A stretch of DNA of 64,000 nt from Serratia marcescens subsp. marcescens ATCC 13880 (GTDB lineage Bacteria; Pseudomonadota; Gammaproteobacteria; Enterobacterales; Enterobacteriaceae). Below, piece after piece: positions 1 to 8,698 of this stretch (its first letter is position 1; every line of letters starts with the position of its first letter). The DNA lies in assembly GCF_017299535.1 (NCBI RefSeq), contig NZ_CP071238.1:3162001-3226000 (forward strand), in the 5' to 3' direction. Made by a program: the position numbers and the translations under genes. The notes beneath the pieces are model-generated. The model was not told the DNA's origin. It was given only the letters and a program-made list of their open reading frames with translations, and did no database searches.

Positions 1-15
1 GTTAATCCCGTTCTG

Positions 16-38
16 AAACGCCGCCGCGGCGGGGTTTT
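16..38 (+). terminator. Intrinsic terminator of the gene upstream of the window
   Basis: A GC-rich imperfect hairpin (stem around CCGC/GCGG, extended by CAAA/GTTT pairs) is followed by a short T run. It lies about 110 bases before vgrG and probably ends a plus-strand gene outside the window, so vgrG likely has its own promoter. Confidence 0.5.
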
Positions 39-150
39 CCCTATTTCATGAGACTGGCGCACCACTGCCCATCCTCATTGGCCGCACGGCACAAAGCCGC
101 TGCAACGCCGGAGTATGCAGGGCATGACGTCAATCACAGAGGACGTTCTC

Positions 151-2079
151 ATGTTGGATCGCATTATTGCGCACACGCCGCTGGGCCAGGAGCAACTGCT
201 GTTCCGCTCGCTGGACGGCATCGAAGCGCTTTCCACTCCTTTCGACTTCTCTATTGAATTGCTGAGCACCGATGCGCGGCTCGATCGCAAAGCGCTGCTC
301 GGCCAACCGCTGACGCTGGAGATCCCGACCCAGGGCTTTCTCAGCGCCCCGCGCTACCTGAACGGCAAGATCACCGCCATCGCCGTCAGCAGCGAAGAGA
401 TCGGCGGCACGCGCTACGCGGTGTATAACCTGCACGTGCAGCCGGATCTGTGGCCGATGACCAAAGACCGCAACTTCCGCATCTTCCAGGAACAGACGGT
501 GCCGCAGATCGTCAAGACCCTGCTGGCGGAGCACAACGTGCAGCTGGAAGATCAGCTGACCGGCGACTATCGCCTGTGGGGCTACTGCGTGCAGTACAAC
601 GAAAGCAGCTTCAACTTCATCAGCCGCCTGATGGAGCAGGAGGGCATCTATTACTATTTCAAACACGAAATGGGCAAACACACGCTGGTGCTCGGGGACG
701 CCCCCCACCATCACCAGCCCTATCCCGGCTACGAGATGATCCCCTACCACCTGACGCCGTCCGGCGGCAGCACCAGCGAGGAAGGCATCAGCCAGTGGAC
801 GTTGTCCGATCGCGTCACGCCGGGCATCTACAGCCTGGACGACTACGATTTTCGCAAACCAAACGCCTGGCTGTTCCAGGCGCGGCAAAATCCGGTCTCG
901 CCGACGCCGGGGCAGATCGACGTTTACGACTGGCCAGGCCGCTACACCGAGCATCAGCAGGGGGAGTTCTACGCCCGCGTGCGCCAGGAGGCCTGGCAGG
1001 CCGAGCATCAGCAGATCCGCGGTACCGCCACCGCGTTGGGCATCGCTCCCGGCAGCACCTTTACGTTGTATAACGCCCCGCACGCCGACGACAACCGCGA
1101 GTACCTGACGCTGCAGGCCAACTACCATCTGAAAGAGAACCGCTACGCCAGCGGCGACGATCAGAGCAGTGAACACCGCATTGACTTCACCGTGCTGCCG
1201 GCGGACGTGCCCTGGCACCCGCCGCAGCAGGCCACCTGGCCGAAAACCCACGGGCCGCAGACCGCACGGGTGGTCGGCCCGGCCGGCGAATCGATTTGGA
1301 CCGACAAATACGGCCGCATCAAGGTGAAATTCCACTGGGATCGCTTCGGGCCAAAAGACGACGGCAGCTCCTGCTGGGTGCGCGTCTCCAGCGCCTGGGC
1401 CGGCCAGGGCTATGGCGGCGTGCAGATCCCACGCGTCAACGACGAAGTGGTGGTGGACTTTATCAACGGCGATCCGGATCGACCGATCGTCACCGGGCGC
1501 GTCTATAACGAAGCCAGCATGCCGCCGTGGGCGCTGCCGGCCGCCGCCACCCAGATGGGCTTTATGAGCCGCACCAAAGACGGCACAGCCGACAACGCCA
1601 ACGCCCTGCGTTTCGAAGACAAGGCCGGCGCCGAACAGGTGTGGATCCAGGCGGAACGCAACATGGACACCCAGGTGAAAAACGATGAGAGCCACACCAT
1701 CGATAATGACCACACCCACCTGGTGGGCGGCAACCAGATCAAACGGGTGGTGCTCAATCAGGCCACCGGCGTCAAAGGCGACGCCTCCGCGCTGACCGGC
1801 AAAACGCGCAGCGACGCCGCAGTCAACGCCTTTACCCTCGGCTCCGGCGAATCGCTGCGGCTGGAGTGCGGCGAAAGCGTGATCGAGCTACTGGCGAACG
1901 GCCAAATCAACATCACCGGCACCAGCTTCAATATCACGGTGAAAGAGGACGGGGAGATCAATACCGGCGGCCAACTGGATCTCAACCAGCCCGGCGGCGC
2001 CGCACGCACCGCTGCACCGGGCGGCGGCCATCAGGCGGCGATCCAAAGCGCCGTCGATCAGCTGTTCCCGAAATCCTGA
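151..2079 (+). CDS. vgrG: Type VI secretion system tip protein VgrG
   Basis: VgrG trimers form the spike on the Hcp tube of the type VI secretion system and carry effectors into target cells. The 642-residue protein has the usual order: a gp27-like N-terminal half, a gp5-like OB-fold segment around residues 370-460 (with the typical DKYGRIKVKFHWD motif), then a beta-helical repeat region. It ends soon after the needle, so it has no C-terminal effector extension. ATG codons exist at 115 and 124, but 151 is preferred because an AGAGGA ribosome site precedes it and the product then begins MLDRII, near the usual VgrG start. No other T6SS structural gene is present, so this is an orphan vgrG locus. 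The sequence downstream becomes AT-rich, as is common where effector and immunity genes are exchanged. Confidence 0.95.
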   Translation: MLDRIIAHTPLGQEQLLFRSLDGIEALSTPFDFSIELLSTDARLDRKALLGQPLTLEIPTQGFLSAPRYLNGKITAIAVSSEEIGGTRYAVYNLHVQPDLWPMTKDRNFRIFQEQTVPQIVKTLLAEHNVQLEDQLTGDYRLWGYCVQYNESSFNFISRLMEQEGIYYYFKHEMGKHTLVLGDAPHHHQPYPGYEMIPYHLTPSGGSTSEEGISQWTLSDRVTPGIYSLDDYDFRKPNAWLFQARQNPVSPTPGQIDVYDWPGRYTEHQQGEFYARVRQEAWQAEHQQIRGTATALGIAPGSTFTLYNAPHADDNREYLTLQANYHLKENRYASGDDQSSEHRIDFTVLPADVPWHPPQQATWPKTHGPQTARVVGPAGESIWTDKYGRIKVKFHWDRFGPKDDGSSCWVRVSSAWAGQGYGGVQIPRVNDEVVVDFINGDPDRPIVTGRVYNEASMPPWALPAAATQMGFMSRTKDGTADNANALRFEDKAGAEQVWIQAERNMDTQVKNDESHTIDNDHTHLVGGNQIKRVVLNQATGVKGDASALTGKTRSDAAVNAFTLGSGESLRLECGESVIELLANGQINITGTSFNITVKEDGEINTGGQLDLNQPGGAARTAAPGGGHQAAIQSAVDQLFPKS

Positions 2080-2257
2080 TGCCGACGCGGCCCTGCGCCG
2101 CGCCCTTTCCCCCTGATGACTTGCAAAGACATCCATGGATTACCTTTTCCAGGATCAGTACAAAAAAAGAAAAAACCGGCGATATATATATAATTGCCGA
2201 CTTCTCCGAGGCCTTCATTACAGATGCAGTGCTTTGCAGTTGGCGTTTTGCGCCTGA

Positions 2258-2491
2258 AAAACTCATGATGGGAATACAAAAAAAGTAGAAGGTGCTATTA
2301 CCAAAAATCTTCGAACATTGTTTTATGAGAAAACTCATATACAACTTCCAGTTAGTGGTTCATGGGGGCATATTGACGCTGCTTATGACCCACATAATTT
2401 AACGGGAACAATAGTGTGCAACTATCGCAGTGCATTTCACACTGAGGATGAATGGCGAAAATATTGCAAAAGGAATAACATAATTTATTAA
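2258..2491 (+). pseudogene. Remnant of a truncated gene downstream of vgrG
   Basis: An open frame of 77 codons ends at a TAA but has no ATG, and is closed upstream by an in-frame TGA at 2255-2257. Its product is rich in aromatic and charged residues, includes GSWGHIDAAYDPHN, and ends RNNIIY, which looks like a genuine protein C-terminus. The codons are AT-rich, unlike the GC-rich vgrG. Position suggests the tail of a VgrG-linked effector or immunity gene that lost its 5' part. I do not recognise the family. A non-ATG start giving a shorter live protein is possible. Confidence 0.45.
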
Positions 2492-2666
2492 AAAAGAGGG
2501 AACTCATCCACATTATTATATAAAAATTCACACACTCATTCCATAATGCAGAGTGTGTGTGATTTTTCACCCCCCCTCGAATATCGCAAATAATTACATC
2601 TTCACTTCGCACACTAACAATCAATAAAGGCATGAATCATTTATTCACTAGATCTATTTAAATATT

Positions 2667-3044
2667 ATGAACAAAGAGAAAATTGTCATTATCCCATCAA
2701 ACAGGCAACTGTTTGATGGTAACGAAGAGCAGTTTCACTTATTTAAAAAAGAAGTATCCATCCCTAACTCTAACGAAAAAGTACTTTATGATAACAGCTC
2801 TGCGATACCCATATGGGATATAGATGAAAACATCAGGAAGGCGATCGCAGAAAAAATAAGCGGAATAAAAGTCATAGATTACCCATATGACCCAATACCT
2901 TCATATAAAAATGAAAATCTGGATATCTATGTTCAACCAGTAGAGTCGGACATGCACAAAAAAAGAATAACAATAATCACGGCGACGGGTGAATCACAAC
3001 CAGCAAGATATAAGATAAAGTTGCTGGGTTTCATTTTTCACTAG
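2667..3044 (+). CDS. Hypothetical protein in the AT-rich tail of the vgrG locus
   Basis: This 125-residue protein has no signal peptide, no membrane segment and no family I recognise. It is lysine- and isoleucine-rich, and its codon usage is AT-rich, unlike the flanking genes. This suggests recent acquisition together with the remnant at 2258-2491. No strong ribosome site is visible before the ATG; the upstream sequence is simply AT-rich. It is followed at 3175 by a strong bidirectional terminator. Position behind an orphan vgrG makes an effector-immunity role conceivable, but nothing in the sequence shows it. Confidence 0.55.
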   Translation: MNKEKIVIIPSNRQLFDGNEEQFHLFKKEVSIPNSNEKVLYDNSSAIPIWDIDENIRKAIAEKISGIKVIDYPYDPIPSYKNENLDIYVQPVESDMHKKRITIITATGESQPARYKIKLLGFIFH

Positions 3045-3174
3045 CATTCTATTAAGTTCGCTTACTGCAAACAATAGATTTTATAAAAAACCTTAAACAT
3101 ACATTCCATGATATAGATATGGAATAATTATTCTTATGACTTTTCCGCTTTTAAATGAGTCTTTAAATACCCCA

Positions 3175-3201
3175 TCAAAAGGCTCCCAAAGAGCCTTTTG
3201 A
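3175..3201. terminator. Bidirectional terminator between the vgrG tail and the GyrI-like gene
   Basis: A perfect 11-bp inverted repeat (TCAAAAGGCTC / GAGCCTTTTGA) has a 5-base loop. The A and T runs on both arms let it work in both directions, ending the plus-strand unknown gene and the minus-strand GyrI-like gene. Confidence 0.8.
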
Positions 3202-3225
3202 TACGCTATCGCGCCGTTAGCCCCT

Positions 3226-3693
3226 TCACCACTTCTTCACCGTCTGGTAAATCTCGAGGTCGAAATAGCCGTCGGCCTCGCAGTCGTTGAGATAGTGTTC
3301 GTAGCTCCCCCCCTCAACCGGCTGGTAGCCGCTGGCCGGCAGCAGCTTCTGATAGAACTCGCCCCACACCCGCTCGAAATCGCCATCGCTGATGCGCACG
3401 TGGTAGACCGCGTACTGCCCGGCGGGCAGCGTCTGCACGGTGACGCCCTCGCTGCCCGCCGGCAGCGCGAAATCGTCCGCCACACTCATCACCACGTCGG
3501 CGCGCAGCTTTTCCGGCGCCACTTCCGCCGGATCGTCCCAATACAGCACCAGCCATTTGCCAAACGGCACGCCGTGGCGCTGCCGCCATGCCAGCAGTTG
3601 CTGCGAGCCCTGCGGGATGGTCTGCGGATACGGCCCCACCACTCTTACCCCCACCACCTTCTCCGCCGCCTTATCGATAATCCTCAGGCTCAT
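3226..3693 (-). CDS. GyrI-like / SbmC-family small-molecule binding protein
   Basis: This 155-residue protein has the SHS2-type GyrI-like fold of E. coli SbmC (GyrI) and of AraC effector-binding domains. Recognisable features are the N-terminal V(V/R)GVRVVGPY strand, the QxLLAW helix, the VVMSVADDF segment, and a C-terminal EHYLND...YFDLEIY block. There is no DNA-binding domain. Family members bind small ligands or inhibit DNA gyrase. Which of these applies here cannot be decided from the sequence. It starts 23 bases after the tryptophan dioxygenase stop on the same strand, so the two are probably cotranscribed. Confidence 0.8.
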   Translation of the reverse strand: MSLRIIDKAAEKVVGVRVVGPYPQTIPQGSQQLLAWRQRHGVPFGKWLVLYWDDPAEVAPEKLRADVVMSVADDFALPAGSEGVTVQTLPAGQYAVYHVRISDGDFERVWGEFYQKLLPASGYQPVEGGSYEHYLNDCEADGYFDLEIYQTVKKW

Positions 3694-3716
3694 CGCCCTT
3701 ATCCTCTCTCATTATC

Positions 3717-4559
3717 TCAGGCGCCGATTTCGGTGCGCACATCCAGCAGCTCGGGGAAAAAGGTCAGATCCAACGCCTTTTTCAGGAAGCTGACGCCGCT
3801 GGAACCGCCGGTGCCCGACTTAAAGCCGATGATCCGCTCCACCGTTTTCATATGGCGGAAACGCCACAGGTGAAAACTCTCTTCGATATCCACCAGCTTC
3901 TCCGCCATTTCATAGGCTTCCCAGTAGGTCTGCGGGTTGTCGTAGATCACTTTAAACGCCGGCAGCAGATCCGGATTGCGCTGGTAGGGCTGCGTCCAGT
4001 CGCGCTCGAGGCACTCCTGCGGGATCGGCAGGCCGTGGCGCGCCAGGTACAGCAAGTATTCGTCGTACAGGCTCGGCGCTTCGAGGATCGCCTTCAGCGC
4101 GGCGTGCTTTTCCGCGTCGTTGCTGAACACCGCCAGCATCGCCGCATTCTTGTTACCGAGCAGAAACTCGATCGACCGGTATTGGTGCGACTGGAAGCCC
4201 GATGAGCTGCCCAGCACGTCGCGAAACTCGACGTACTCCGACGGCGTCAGCGTTTCCAGCACCGCCCACTGCTCGAACAGCAGCCGCTGGATCTGTTTGA
4301 CGCGCGCGAGGATTTTGAAACAGTGGCTGAGTTTGTCCTGCTGCACCAGCCGCAACGCCGCCTGCAGCTCGTGCAGCATCAGCTTCATCCACAGTTCGGA
4401 GGTTTGGTGCTGTATCACGAACAGCATTTCGTCATGATGCGGCGGGTTGGAGAGCGGGTGCTGGCAGTCCAGCAGCGAGTCCAGGCACAGGTAGTCGCCA
4501 TAGCTCATGCGTTTGGAAAAATCGGTGACAATCGCGCTTTCTAAGTCCCGTTTGTTCAT
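3717..4559 (-). CDS. kynA: Tryptophan 2,3-dioxygenase
   Basis: This haem enzyme opens the indole ring of L-tryptophan to N-formylkynurenine, the first step of the kynurenine pathway. The 280-residue length fits bacterial enzymes (about 280-300). Visible signatures are the substrate-pocket [10 protein letters not shown] motif near residue 51, a likely haem-ligand histidine near 236 (WRFRHM), and the GTGGSSG substrate loop at 249-255. The frame is open further upstream, but the start MNKRD has a good ribosome site (GGAGAT) and matches the family start. Kynurenine formamidase and kynureninase genes are not in the window. A perfect 17-bp palindrome about 150 bases upstream may be its operator. 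Confidence 0.95.
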   Translation of the reverse strand: MNKRDLESAIVTDFSKRMSYGDYLCLDSLLDCQHPLSNPPHHDEMLFVIQHQTSELWMKLMLHELQAALRLVQQDKLSHCFKILARVKQIQRLLFEQWAVLETLTPSEYVEFRDVLGSSSGFQSHQYRSIEFLLGNKNAAMLAVFSNDAEKHAALKAILEAPSLYDEYLLYLARHGLPIPQECLERDWTQPYQRNPDLLPAFKVIYDNPQTYWEAYEMAEKLVDIEESFHLWRFRHMKTVERIIGFKSGTGGSSGVSFLKKALDLTFFPELLDVRTEIGA

Positions 4560-4711
4560 CTGTGATCTCCGTTGCGCCCAGCGCCCCATCGGCCTGGAAT
4601 GTGCCGCAAAGAGAAAACAATAGTACAGAACCCGCCGCCCCGAAGGACGATAAACGAGAGGTGCTTCGCAGATCTCACTCATCTGCGTTAACACATGCCC
4701 CCTGCTCCTTT

Positions 4712-4728
4712 GTTGTTTAGTAAACAAC
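4712..4728. promoter_or_regulatory. Perfect palindrome upstream of tryptophan dioxygenase (putative operator)
   Basis: GTTGTTTA-G-TAAACAAC is a perfect 8-bp inverted repeat around one central base. It lies in the divergent space between the tryptophan dioxygenase gene and the LacI-family gene. Such short-spaced palindromes are typical of dimeric repressors. Which protein binds is unknown. LacI-family sites usually have a central CG, so the neighbouring LacI-type regulator is not the obvious candidate. Confidence 0.5.
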
Positions 4729-4854
4729 ACGGCTGCCGCCTGACGACTCTCACAAATGCGCAATCCCATGCGTGCGGCGCCCCGGTTGCGGCTTGCCTGC
4801 GGCCGGCTTCCCTTATAGATTGCAGGCTAACGGCAGGCAGCAAGGTATCGGCAA

Positions 4855-5889
4855 ATGGCAAATATTCGTGATGTGGCGCGGTTGGCCGGCGTGTCCATCA
4901 GCAGCGTGTCGAACCTGCTGAACAATCGCAGCCACCAGATGAGCGCGCAGACCCGTGAGCGCATCGAACGGGCGATGGAAACCCTGGGATACCGGCCGGC
5001 CCGAGCGGCGGCGCCCGCGCCGCAGGCGAAGATCATCGGCCTGCTGCTGCCGTCGATCGTCAACCCGAGCTTTTCGGCGCTGGCGCATGCGGTCGACGGC
5101 GCGGCGCGGACTCACCGTTACCGCGTCTTGCTCGGCAACGCCTACCGCCAGGAACAGGAAGAAGCCGCGTTTATCGACGATATGTTCCTGCACGGCGTGC
5201 GCGGCATCATCGTAGCGGCGAGCGACATTCGCCAGACTCATTTTGTTCGGGCCGCCGAGCGAGGCATGAAGATTGTCAGCTACGACAGCCCGTTCGCCGA
5301 GCCGATGGCCACCGATACCCGACTGTTCGACAGCGTGTCGATGGACAATATCGCCGCCGGGCGCCTGGCCGCGCAGCACCTGCTCGAGCGCGGCTGCCGA
5401 CACATCGTGTTCGCCACCGAAGCGACGCTGACCGTCGGGCGCAGCCACAAGATCGACGGTTTTCTGAGCGCGCTGGGGCACAGCCTAAGCGAACGCCAAC
5501 GGGTGATCGAAGGCAAAGCCACCAGCGCCTACGGCGACACGGAAATGTTCGAATTGGGGCTGACGCTGGCGCCGCGCGTTCTCGCGTTGGCGCCGCGCCC
5601 GGACGGCATCGTGGCGATTAACGATGCGCTGGGCATCGGGCTGATGGTGGGGCTGCGCGCCGCCGGCGTCCAGGTGCCCGCAGACATCTCGGTGATCGGC
5701 ATCGACAATATCGCGCTGGCCGGCCTGGCCGAACCGGGGTTGACGTCGATTGGCCCGCCGCTGGCGGAGATGGCGCAGCTGATGGTCGAACGCCTGATCG
5801 GCCGCATCAACAATGATTCACAACCGCCCGGCGAGTTTCTCTTCCCGCCGACGGTCATCAGCCGGCGCTCGGTCAAAGCCGCCGGTTAA
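4855..5889 (+). CDS. LacI-family transcriptional regulator
   Basis: The 344-residue protein begins with a classic LacI helix-turn-helix (IRDVARLAGVSISSVSNLLNNR), a hinge at about residues 45-57, and a periplasmic-binding-protein-like ligand domain to the end. It lies 195 bases upstream of, and on the same strand as, a transporter-dehydrogenase-mutarotase operon. It therefore most likely controls that operon in response to a sugar or sugar derivative. The ligand cannot be read from the sequence. A start at the ATG following the AAGGTATCGGCAA stretch gives the standard MANIRDVA N-terminus. Confidence 0.93.
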   Translation: MANIRDVARLAGVSISSVSNLLNNRSHQMSAQTRERIERAMETLGYRPARAAAPAPQAKIIGLLLPSIVNPSFSALAHAVDGAARTHRYRVLLGNAYRQEQEEAAFIDDMFLHGVRGIIVAASDIRQTHFVRAAERGMKIVSYDSPFAEPMATDTRLFDSVSMDNIAAGRLAAQHLLERGCRHIVFATEATLTVGRSHKIDGFLSALGHSLSERQRVIEGKATSAYGDTEMFELGLTLAPRVLALAPRPDGIVAINDALGIGLMVGLRAAGVQVPADISVIGIDNIALAGLAEPGLTSIGPPLAEMAQLMVERLIGRINNDSQPPGEFLFPPTVISRRSVKAAG

Positions 5890-5911
5890 TACGGTAAAAA
5901 CGGCTTACCCA

Positions 5912-5934
5912 GACGATGCGCAGATAGCATCGTC
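5912..5934. repeat. Hairpin between the LacI-type gene and the transporter gene
   Basis: A perfect 8-bp stem (GACGATGC / GCATCGTC) encloses a 7-base loop just after the regulator stop codon. It lacks a T run, so it may be a weak terminator, an mRNA-stabilising stem, or an operator for the downstream operon. Confidence 0.4.
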
Positions 5935-6083
5935 CGGCTCGCCGCAGCCAAAATCAGAAAAAACAGCGTCGTCGCAATAAATAAACGGCGCGACGCTTTA
6001 TGCACGCAACGTCGTTATTCAGCTCTCCGCTCATGGCTTTGGGCAGGGACGCTATTATTCCGATTAACCACATGGGAAAAACC

Positions 6084-7394
6084 ATGATGAAAAAAACAAT
6101 GCCAAAGGATATTGAACGCAGCGCCATCAGGAAATTGACGCTGCATATTGTGCCCCTCATGATTTTGTTGTATTTCCTGGCCTTTCTCGACCGCAACAAT
6201 ATGGCCTACGCCGCCAAAGCGCTGGAAGATAATTTGGGATTGACCGCCTCGGCTTTCGGCTTCGCCTCCGGAATTTTCTTTATCGGCTATTTCCTGTTTG
6301 AAATACCCAGCAACGCCGGCACCATTAAATTCGGCCCGCGCATCTGGTTCGCCAGAATATTAATTTCCTGGGGCATCTTCGCGACCCTGCTCGGTTTTGT
6401 GCGCACGCCGCTGGAGCTGTATATTTGCCGTTTTATGCTGGGCGTGTGCGAAGCCGGTTTCTTTCCCTCGGTGGTGTATTACTTCACGGTCTTCTTCCCG
6501 GAAAAGTACCGCACCAAAATTCTCGGCATGTTCATCATCGTCCAGCCGCTGTCCAACGCGGTCGGCTCGCCGATTTCCGGCTTTATTCTCAATATTCAGC
6601 ATGACTGGTTCGGCTTCGCCCCCTGGCAGCTGCTGTTTATCCTCGAAGGGCTGCCGCCGATCGTCATCGGCCTGCTGATCCCGTTCCTGATCAAGAACTC
6701 GCCCAAGGATGTCGGCTATCTGAACGTGGAGGAAAAAGCCTGGCTGATGAGCAACGCCGGCCGCTCCAAATCCGGCTCTAAAATCACGCTGGCCGACTTC
6801 CTGAAAGGGATTAAAAACAAGAAATACCTGCTCTACGCGCTGCTCAACTTCGGCATGGTGTGCGGCATTTACGGCTTCGGCACCTGGCTGCCGTCGATCA
6901 TCAGCGCCCTCTCCGGCGGCGATATCTTCCGCGTCAGCCTGCTGGCGCTCATTCCCTACGGCCTGGCCGCGCTGTTGGTGTATCCGTGGAGCCTGTGGGC
7001 CAGCAAAACCAAAAAACTCGGCGTGTTTGCCGGCCTCAGCATGGTGGTCGCCGCCATCGGCCTGATGGGGGCGGTGACGTTTTTTAAATACGACCCGCTC
7101 GTTGCGCTGTCGTTCCTGTGCATCGCCGCCATCGGCATCTACACCGCCGTGCCGCCGTTTTTATCCATGCCCGCCAATATCTCCACCGGCGCGGCCGCGG
7201 CCGCCGGGCTGGCGGTGGTCAGCTGCATCGGCAATATCGGCGGTTTCGTCGCCCCCTATGCGGTGGGCGTGCTGAACGATCTGACCGGCAGCAGCGCGCC
7301 GGGGCTGTTTTTCCTGGCCTCGTGCCTGCTGGCCACCGGGCTGATCTGCATTTTCTACTGCGCCAAACAGCGTGAAGGCGTCATCAATTCTTAA
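6084..7394 (+). CDS. MFS transporter, anion:cation symporter (ACS/phthalate permease) type
   Basis: This 12-helix major facilitator resembles the ACS family, which imports tartrate, glucarate, phthalate and related organic anions. The N-terminal FLDRNNMAYAA segment after helix 1 and the RFMLGVCEAGFFPSVVYY stretch in helices 4-5 are typical. The start is uncertain: the frame is open from 6000, but the MMKKTMPKD start at 6084/6087 gives a normal N-terminus and has a GGGAAA stretch upstream. It is followed 21 bases later by a dehydrogenase gene, so the two form an operon. The cargo is unknown; the neighbours suggest a sugar acid or sugar-like compound. Confidence 0.9.
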   Translation: MMKKTMPKDIERSAIRKLTLHIVPLMILLYFLAFLDRNNMAYAAKALEDNLGLTASAFGFASGIFFIGYFLFEIPSNAGTIKFGPRIWFARILISWGIFATLLGFVRTPLELYICRFMLGVCEAGFFPSVVYYFTVFFPEKYRTKILGMFIIVQPLSNAVGSPISGFILNIQHDWFGFAPWQLLFILEGLPPIVIGLLIPFLIKNSPKDVGYLNVEEKAWLMSNAGRSKSGSKITLADFLKGIKNKKYLLYALLNFGMVCGIYGFGTWLPSIISALSGGDIFRVSLLALIPYGLAALLVYPWSLWASKTKKLGVFAGLSMVVAAIGLMGAVTFFKYDPLVALSFLCIAAIGIYTAVPPFLSMPANISTGAAAAAGLAVVSCIGNIGGFVAPYAVGVLNDLTGSSAPGLFFLASCLLATGLICIFYCAKQREGVINS

Positions 7395-7415
7395 CGAACC
7401 AATAAGGAGTCAATC

Positions 7416-8180
7416 ATGGGCGATCTTGCGGGCAAAAAGGTCTTTATCACCGGGGCGGAACAGGGCATCGGCCGCGCCACCGCGGAGCGGCTGATCAAGG
7501 CCGGTTGCGACATCTATTTTCACTATCACAGCGACGAAAGCGGCCCCAAAGCGCTGGTGGCGCTGGCCCATTCATTGGGGCAAAAGGCCGCTTACGGCTA
7601 CGCCGATCTCATCGATACCGACGAAACGCAGCGCTGCGTCTCGGCCGGCGCCGAGTTTCTCGGCGGCATCGATATCCTGATCAATAACGTCGGCGGCATC
7701 GTCGGGCGCAAATGGCTGGGCGAGATCGACCGCGCCTTCTGGCAAACCGTGATCGACGTGAACATGACCACCATGCTGAACGTCACCCAGAGCGCGCTGC
7801 CGCATCTGAAAGCGGCGCCGGACGGCGCCACCATCGTTAACCTGGCCTCACAGGCGGGCCGCGCCGGCGGGCACTCCGGCTCGCTGGTCTATTCCGCCAC
7901 CAAGGGCGCGGTACTCACCTGGACGCGCTCGCTGGCGGCGGAGCTGGGCGAGCACGGCATTCGGGTGAATGCGGTCGCGCCCGGCCTGATCCTCGGCACC
8001 CGTTTCCACAATCGCCACACCACCCAGGCATCGGCGGAGGAAACCGTTCGCGCCATCCCGCTGGGCCGCGCAGGCGCACCGGACGACGTGGCGCGCGCCA
8101 TCGCCTTCCTGGCGGCGGAATACGACGGCTTCATCTCCGGCGCGACTCTCGACATCAACGGCGGCATCTACCGCATGTAA
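7416..8180 (+). CDS. Short-chain dehydrogenase/reductase (SDR), probably sugar or polyol oxidising
   Basis: This 254-residue classical SDR has the cofactor motif TGAEQGIG at residues 12-19, NNVG at 90-93, and a catalytic triad Ser145, Tyr159, Lys163 (YSATK). The C-terminal DINGG block is also typical. A ribosome site AAGGAG stands 8 bases before the ATG. It lies between the transporter and an RbsD/FucU-type protein, so it probably oxidises or reduces the imported compound. The family includes 3-oxoacyl-ACP reductase-like enzymes, but this context favours catabolism rather than fatty-acid synthesis. Confidence 0.9.
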   Translation: MGDLAGKKVFITGAEQGIGRATAERLIKAGCDIYFHYHSDESGPKALVALAHSLGQKAAYGYADLIDTDETQRCVSAGAEFLGGIDILINNVGGIVGRKWLGEIDRAFWQTVIDVNMTTMLNVTQSALPHLKAAPDGATIVNLASQAGRAGGHSGSLVYSATKGAVLTWTRSLAAELGEHGIRVNAVAPGLILGTRFHNRHTTQASAEETVRAIPLGRAGAPDDVARAIAFLAAEYDGFISGATLDINGGIYRM

Positions 8181-8229
8181 TTCAGCTGCGGGCGGCGCGC
8201 TTGCCGCCCGCCCATTCAGGAATCGCTTT

Positions 8230-8646
8230 ATGATCAAATCCGCCATCACTCACCCGCCGCTGCTTGCCGCGCTGGCGCAATGCGGGCATAAAACCCAGGT
8301 ATTGATCGCCGACGGCAACTACGCCTGCGTGACCCACGCGCCGAAAGACGCCACCGTGGTCTATCTGAACCTGGCGCCCGGCACGCTCGCCGCCCCGCCG
8401 ATCCTGGAAAAACTGCTGGCCTGCATCAACGTGGAAAGCGCGGCGCTGATGGCCTGCCCGCCGGACTTCACCAACACCATCGAAGCCGAATACCGGCAGC
8501 TGCTGCCAGAGCATTGCCCGATCGAATACCTGCCGCGCGAGGCGTTTTACGCCGCGGTTAAATCGGATCGGACGCTGCTGGTGATCGCCTCCGGCGAACA
8601 ACGCCGTTTCGCCAACCTGCTGCTGACGGTGGCGCCGGTGGTGTGA
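8230..8646 (+). CDS. RbsD/FucU-family sugar mutarotase
   Basis: RbsD and FucU interconvert ring forms or anomers of ribose and fucose before catabolism. The 138-residue length and the N-terminal layout match, with the active-site GH at residues 19-20 (CGHKTQVLIADGNY). The C-terminal part ends with ASGEQRRFANLLL, resembling the FucU sequence ITGERAKYGNILL. It is the last gene of the regulator-transporter-dehydrogenase series, 49 bases after the dehydrogenase, and its presence is the best hint that the pathway handles a sugar. Whether the substrate is fucose-like or another sugar is not resolved. Confidence 0.88.
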   Translation: MIKSAITHPPLLAALAQCGHKTQVLIADGNYACVTHAPKDATVVYLNLAPGTLAAPPILEKLLACINVESAALMACPPDFTNTIEAEYRQLLPEHCPIEYLPREAFYAAVKSDRTLLVIASGEQRRFANLLLTVAPVV

Positions 8647-8672
8647 AAGAGGTAGAGGGTGTGAGGGGTAAA

Positions 8673-8694
8673 ATGAGGGGGCCAGCCCCCTCAT
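8673..8694. terminator. Hairpin between the convergent mutarotase and colicin genes
   Basis: A perfect inverted repeat (ATGAGGGGGC / GCCCCCTCAT) with only two central bases sits between two convergent stop codons. It has no long T run, but its position suggests bidirectional termination. Confidence 0.6.
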
Positions 8695-8698
8695 GCCG

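Noticed and set aside
130-1719. Long minus-strand open frame opposite vgrG (529 codons)
   Set aside because: It lies fully antisense to a clear vgrG; long antisense frames are common in GC-rich genes, and the translation has no recognisable domain.
5990-6083. Start of the MFS transporter at 6000 and a LacI-type operator near 5985-6001
   Set aside because: The extra 28 residues are not typical of the family, and the half-palindrome AAACG...CG...TTT is too imperfect to call an operator.
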